Source: Dryococelus australis | Taxonomy: Eukaryota; Arthropoda; Insecta; Phasmatodea; Phasmatidae | Reading direction: 5' to 3' | Assembly (NCBI GenBank): GCA_029891345.1 | Contig: CM056999.1 | Coordinates: forward strand, 28,307,418 to 28,371,417 | Length of the DNA: 64,000 bases | Part shown: in pieces, positions 61,271-64,000 of the stretch | Numbering within the stretch: the first letter of the stretch is position 1 | Layout of the letters: every line of letters begins with the position of its first letter | Notes under the pieces: model-generated | What the model saw: only the letters and a program-made list of their open reading frames with translations | Told to the model about the DNA's origin: nothing | Database searches by the model: none | Position numbers and translations under genes: made by a program

Positions 61271-61565
61271 GCAGATATGGGTTCAGGAGAATCCACATGA
61301 AACCACCGAACACGAGCGCGCTTCCCCCAAAGTGAATGTGTTTTGCGCTGTACCCAAAGACATGGTTTTCGGCCCTTTCATTTTTCACGAGCCCACTGTT
61401 ACTGGAATCCTTTATTTGGACATGCTTACAGAGTAGTTATTTTCTCAGTTCTAAGAGGCGATGGAGGACTTCATTTTCCAGCTGCTCGTGGTGGTCACAT
61501 TGAACATTTTCGAAGATATGGTAAACAAACTTCACGCTTCCATGGTTCATTTGATTGGTCAACAA
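61230..61565 (+). pseudogene. Tc1/mariner transposase remnant, right arm, internally deleted
   Basis: The plus-strand frame reads TFQTYGKVNRYNVQIWVQEN (present only here, in the spacer), ASPKVNVFCAVPKDMVFGPF, FHEPTVTGILYLDML, then after a shift HFPAARGGHIEHFRRYGKQT. The segment joins the region before QQDGAP directly to the C-terminal GGHIEHF block, so the middle of the transposase, including the catalytic Asp, is deleted relative to the left arm. Confidence 0.78.
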
Positions 61566-61636
61566 AGGTTGTAGGTTATTTGGTTTTGATATTATAGACC
61601 TTCAAAGTTGGGGTATTCTTTTTTAATCAACCTGTA

Positions 61637-62950
61637 CCATGTAGTGTGCACAACGTAAAGCGACACAAAAGTGCTGTTTAAGAAGTTGGTCTTGTCTTGT
61701 GTCCTACTATGTGTTCCCTCAAACACACAGCTGCCATTTCTCCTCTCTTGAATCAACTCCAAAAAAAAACAAAACAGTAACTGGCACTTGTGGAGAACCT
61801 TCTTTATTAAGAGAAGAGATGCTTGAAAAGAATCTAGAGTATTGTAGGGTACTATCTTCTGCCTTATGCAAGAAAACACTCAATTCTTATTCCTCTGGGT
61901 TAATATTCAAAATTTTGTTAAATTTAAACATTCCACATTAAACACACTTCTGCAAATGCTTTTAAGTCAGCTTGCAGGCCAAAACACTTAACACAACTAA
62001 ATCACCTTCTAAAATACATAACCACTGTTCATTCCCACAAGGTGTACATGAATTTCACTTAATTTACCTTAATATGAGCGCCAGCAGTAAGTATGATTCT
62101 TCCTTCTTTCTCAGGGTACTCTAATGGGCAGAAAGTCTTCAAGAATCCAAACTTTAATATTAAATAAATAATTGGTTATATATATGTTAAAACTGATATA
62201 AAACTCGTTTATAATGGATGGGGTGCTCAATAAGTCAGTAAAAATATAATTTAATATAAACTCGTACATTTTCTAGGTAAACCTTCCCTCGGCCAATAAT
62301 GAAACAACTAAGTTTTGTCTAGGCTTATATCTTCTCATAACTTTTACATCCAACAAATATCGGGACTATTATTCACCAGATAACTACTCCTTGATAGTTT
62401 AAAACAGTTTACATTACATATTTTACCTTTCGACGCACTTAAATATAGAAAATAAAATAATTATTTGTGCAATATCTTAAGGCTCAACTGATCCAGACGA
62501 AGCCTAGTCCGAGAAGAAGGAAGCTAGGAAAGCTAGTAACGCACTTCCCAGAGTTTGGCGCATTTCACGTAACCAATCACAGCCAGAATATGCTCTGGAG
62601 AGACCTGAGATGTTGATAATGCAAATACATCAATTAAGTTTACCTGTCAAAATCATATGGTTGCTGCTGACGTAACCAATGTTTTTGTTTTCATAGCGTG
62701 TCCTCGATGTCAGGCATTCACTCATCTTTGGCACTCGTGATCCTTAAGAGTCGATAGATGTAGCCGATTCGAGGACAATGGCTGGGGCTGGTGGATCGTG
62801 GATCTACCGCTGTCTAGGATTCCGGACTTCCCGCTCTGTCAATCTGGTTATGCAACCCCATCTTGGATTCCACAATGTTAGTAGCCAGTACGCCATCATA
62901 TTTGTAACCAGTATGCCACCATCTTGGACCACCATTTTAGTAGCCAATAT
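61637..62950. other. No gene recognised
   Basis: AT-rich to about 62480, then GC-richer. The open frame beginning MAGAGGSWIYRCLGF at 62778 runs into a pyrimidine tract and is not gene-like beyond its first residues. Repeats of (A/G)CCA(C/T)CAT and TAGTAGCCA (62880-62950) relate to the SINE body at 63240-63430. Confidence 0.4.
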
Positions 62951-62968
62951 GTCATTTTTATATTCTAT

Positions 62969-63165
62969 CATTTCATCTTCTCTCTATCATCCCGGGTTGA
63001 CTATCATTCCGAAGTTTCCTTCGAGTGTTCCCATTTTTTCTCTCTTGCATTCTTTCTTTCTCTCTTTCCTTTTTTCTTCCTACCTCTCCTCCTCTTTCTT
63101 TCCTTGCTATCTTTATCTCTTTTCCTCTCTTCCTTTCTCTTGTTTATCACATTCATTAGTAATTC
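62969..63165 (+). repeat. Polypyrimidine tract
   Basis: Roughly 190 bases of almost pure C and T (TTTCTCTC, TTCCTTTTTTCTTCC, CTCCTCCTCTTTC), broken by a few purines. Low-complexity; it underlies the apparent hydrophobic proteins in two plus-strand frames. Confidence 0.8.
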
Positions 63166-63239
63166 ATCTATCAAATTGGTTCGACTGCTATCTCTGTTTA
63201 CATCGGCTGTTGTTGGAGGTCATTATCATGTTTTTTTCG

Positions 63240-63513
63240 TTTATCATTTGTTTCCGACCACCATATTGGTTATGGAGTTGAATACTAGGAACACTGGTGT
63301 CGCTCTCATTCGATTAGTTGATACACGGCCATCTTGGTTCAAGAGTTGGCTGCTAGGAGCACTGGCGTTACTCGACCACCATATTGGTTATGAAGTTGGC
63401 CGCTAGGAGCACTGCTTTTTTGTAACTCAAAATGCCATCTGTAAGAGTGCGAGACCGAACTGCCGGATCTTGAGTCGCCAGACTACCCCCTTAGACCACT
63501 CGGATATCGTGAC
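63240..63513 (-). mobile_element. tRNA-Leu-like SINE with internally repeated body
   Basis: On the minus strand, 63444-63513 reads GTCACGATATCCGAGTGGTC, TAAGGGGGTAGTCTGGCGAC, TCAAGATCCGG, close to the 5' two-thirds of a tRNA-Leu with anticodon CAA (loop CTCAAGA). The variable and T arms are shortened, so it is not a working tRNA gene. The body toward lower coordinates has repeated CAGTGCTCCTAGCRGCCAAC and ATAACCAATATGGTGGTCG blocks (63395-63418 and 63338-63362, with a diverged third copy near 63250-63290). This arrangement fits a tRNA-headed SINE. Confidence 0.6.
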
Positions 63514-63704
63514 ATGCTCTGGGACAAGGGTTTATATGATGTATATAGCTTGAGTAAATGCGGGCGAATAAATACCTTGTTTCTCATTAGATACATTTCT
63601 TTTTAAAGTTTTACATTTTAAGTATTTATTTATTACTCAAATTTAACTTATATAATTTTTAAATATATTATTTACATATAATAATTTTTTAACCATCTAA
63701 GACT
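63514..63704. other. Short AT-rich interval
   Basis: Lies between the SINE head and the 3' end of the terminal exon gene. Nothing recognised. Confidence 0.4.
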
Positions 63705-63725
63705 TATATAGACCAGCCAAACCTT

Positions 63726-63731
63726 TTTATT
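63726..63731 (-). terminator. Polyadenylation signal AATAAA
   Basis: AATAAA on the minus strand about 115 bases after the stop codon at 63845. It is followed by GT-rich sequence (AGGTTTGGCTGGTC), the expected downstream element for cleavage. Confidence 0.5.
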
Positions 63732-63844
63732 TTTCAAAATATAATGAAAAGGTATATCTTAGAAATAAACCACAGCATGATTTTACACAAAATTTACTCT
63801 ACACATAATAAAATATACATAATCTGCAAAAAAATAAAATATTT

Positions 63845-64000
63845 TTATTCATCAGCTTCGAGTCTGATGATTTCATATCTAGACGAAGGCAGCAGATTTA
63901 CAGTCCAAGGACGAAGCACACCATTTGTGCAGTAACAGTGTGTTTCTCCACGCACATGTCCAGTCAAGTTCTGACCTGTCACAGACATGTCAGTGCTGGT
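63845..64000 (-). CDS. C-terminal exon of an unidentified host gene, runs off the window
   Basis: The minus strand is open from the window edge to a TAA stop (63845-63847), encoding 51 residues: TSTDMSVTGQNLTGHVRGET, HCYCTNGVLRPWTVNLLPSS, RYEIIRLEADE. The codon use and balanced composition are unlike the AT-rich surroundings, and an AATAAA follows about 115 bases downstream, giving a short 3' untranslated region. The CYC pair and the RPWTVNLLPSSRYEIIRLEA stretch look like the edge of a folded beta-rich domain. I do not recognise the protein. No splice acceptor is seen within the window, so the exon begins beyond 64000. Confidence 0.6.
   Translation of the reverse strand, partial: TSTDMSVTGQNLTGHVRGETHCYCTNGVLRPWTVNLLPSSRYEIIRLEADE

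Larger units (their letters stand above)
60609..61634. mobile_element. Tc1/mariner-type element rearranged as a head-to-head inverted structure
   Basis: The ends are inverted repeats: TAGGATGAGTATAAAAATAC, then CCCAAC, at the left, and the reverse complement CAGGTTGATTAAAAAAGAAT, then ACCCCAAC, at the right. TA flanks both sides (60607-60608 and 61635-61636). The left arm carries transposase sequence on the minus strand and the right arm carries it on the plus strand, so both ends derive from the 3' end of one transposon. The innermost matching blocks are at 61201-61231 and 61319-61350, around an 87-base spacer. Confidence 0.82.

Noticed and set aside
62778..63281. 167-codon frame resembling a membrane protein
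   Set aside because: The hydrophobic stretch is a translation of a polypyrimidine tract, and another frame over the same bases is equally open.
63444..63513. Functional tRNA-Leu gene
   Set aside because: The variable and T arms are shortened and the acceptor ends do not pair; it is better explained as a SINE head.

Overview
The window looks like intergenic and intronic DNA from a large, AT-rich animal genome, most likely an arthropod and probably an insect. There are no operons, ribosome binding sites or dense long ORFs. The recognisable coding matter is decayed transposon sequence plus two short exon-like C-terminal coding blocks, both on the minus strand, each followed by a stop codon and an AATAAA signal. 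The Copia element has a half-tRNA initiator-Met primer-site match of the kind known from Drosophila copia. The species cannot be named from sequence alone.

Layout. 1-17 kb is mostly featureless AT-rich DNA with one short inverted-repeat transposon (5752-5979), a possible LTR start after a polypurine tract (2044) and a long imperfect inverted repeat (about 10020-10812). 17.2-21.7 kb holds two decayed Ty3/Gypsy pol fragments on the minus strand, with a pre-miRNA-like hairpin (19984-20057) between them. 22.4-23.7 kb holds two related inverted-repeat elements in opposite orientation, each with a 3-bp TTA/TAA target duplication. 23.9-27.0 kb is a 5'-truncated Ty1/Copia element with integrase, reverse transcriptase, RNase H, polypurine tract, 3' LTR and then a primer-site-like match.

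29.0-38.7 kb contains two members of a roughly 1.9-kb solo-LTR-like family, each with a perfect 4-bp target duplication. One sits inside a plus-strand LINE whose reading frame resumes after it. A second, better preserved LINE fragment lies on the minus strand at 32.9-33.8 kb. 39.9 kb has a probable terminal exon. 41.36-42.94 kb is a non-autonomous hAT-type element with a perfect 8-bp target duplication, carrying a nested TA-flanked inverted-repeat element. 44.4-45.3 kb has a Tc1-type transposase remnant and microsatellites. 47.0-51.6 kb holds two more members of the 5752 family, a 478-bp retro-inserted element with a T-rich tail and a tRNA-derived SINE.

52.7-55.1 kb is a 57-bp minisatellite of about 42 units whose last third is organised as a 171-bp trimeric higher-order repeat. 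57.7-60.6 kb is very AT-rich. 60.6-61.6 kb is a Tc1/mariner element rearranged into a head-to-head inverted structure. 63.2-63.5 kb is a tRNA-Leu-like SINE, and the window ends inside the last exon of another minus-strand gene.

No new defence system, gene cluster or other multi-gene system was found. The observations most worth checking are the higher-order minisatellite, the solo-LTR family and the LINE interruption, the nested elements, the hairpin and the two orphan exons. Coordinates of decayed elements are approximate; those with target duplications were read to the base.
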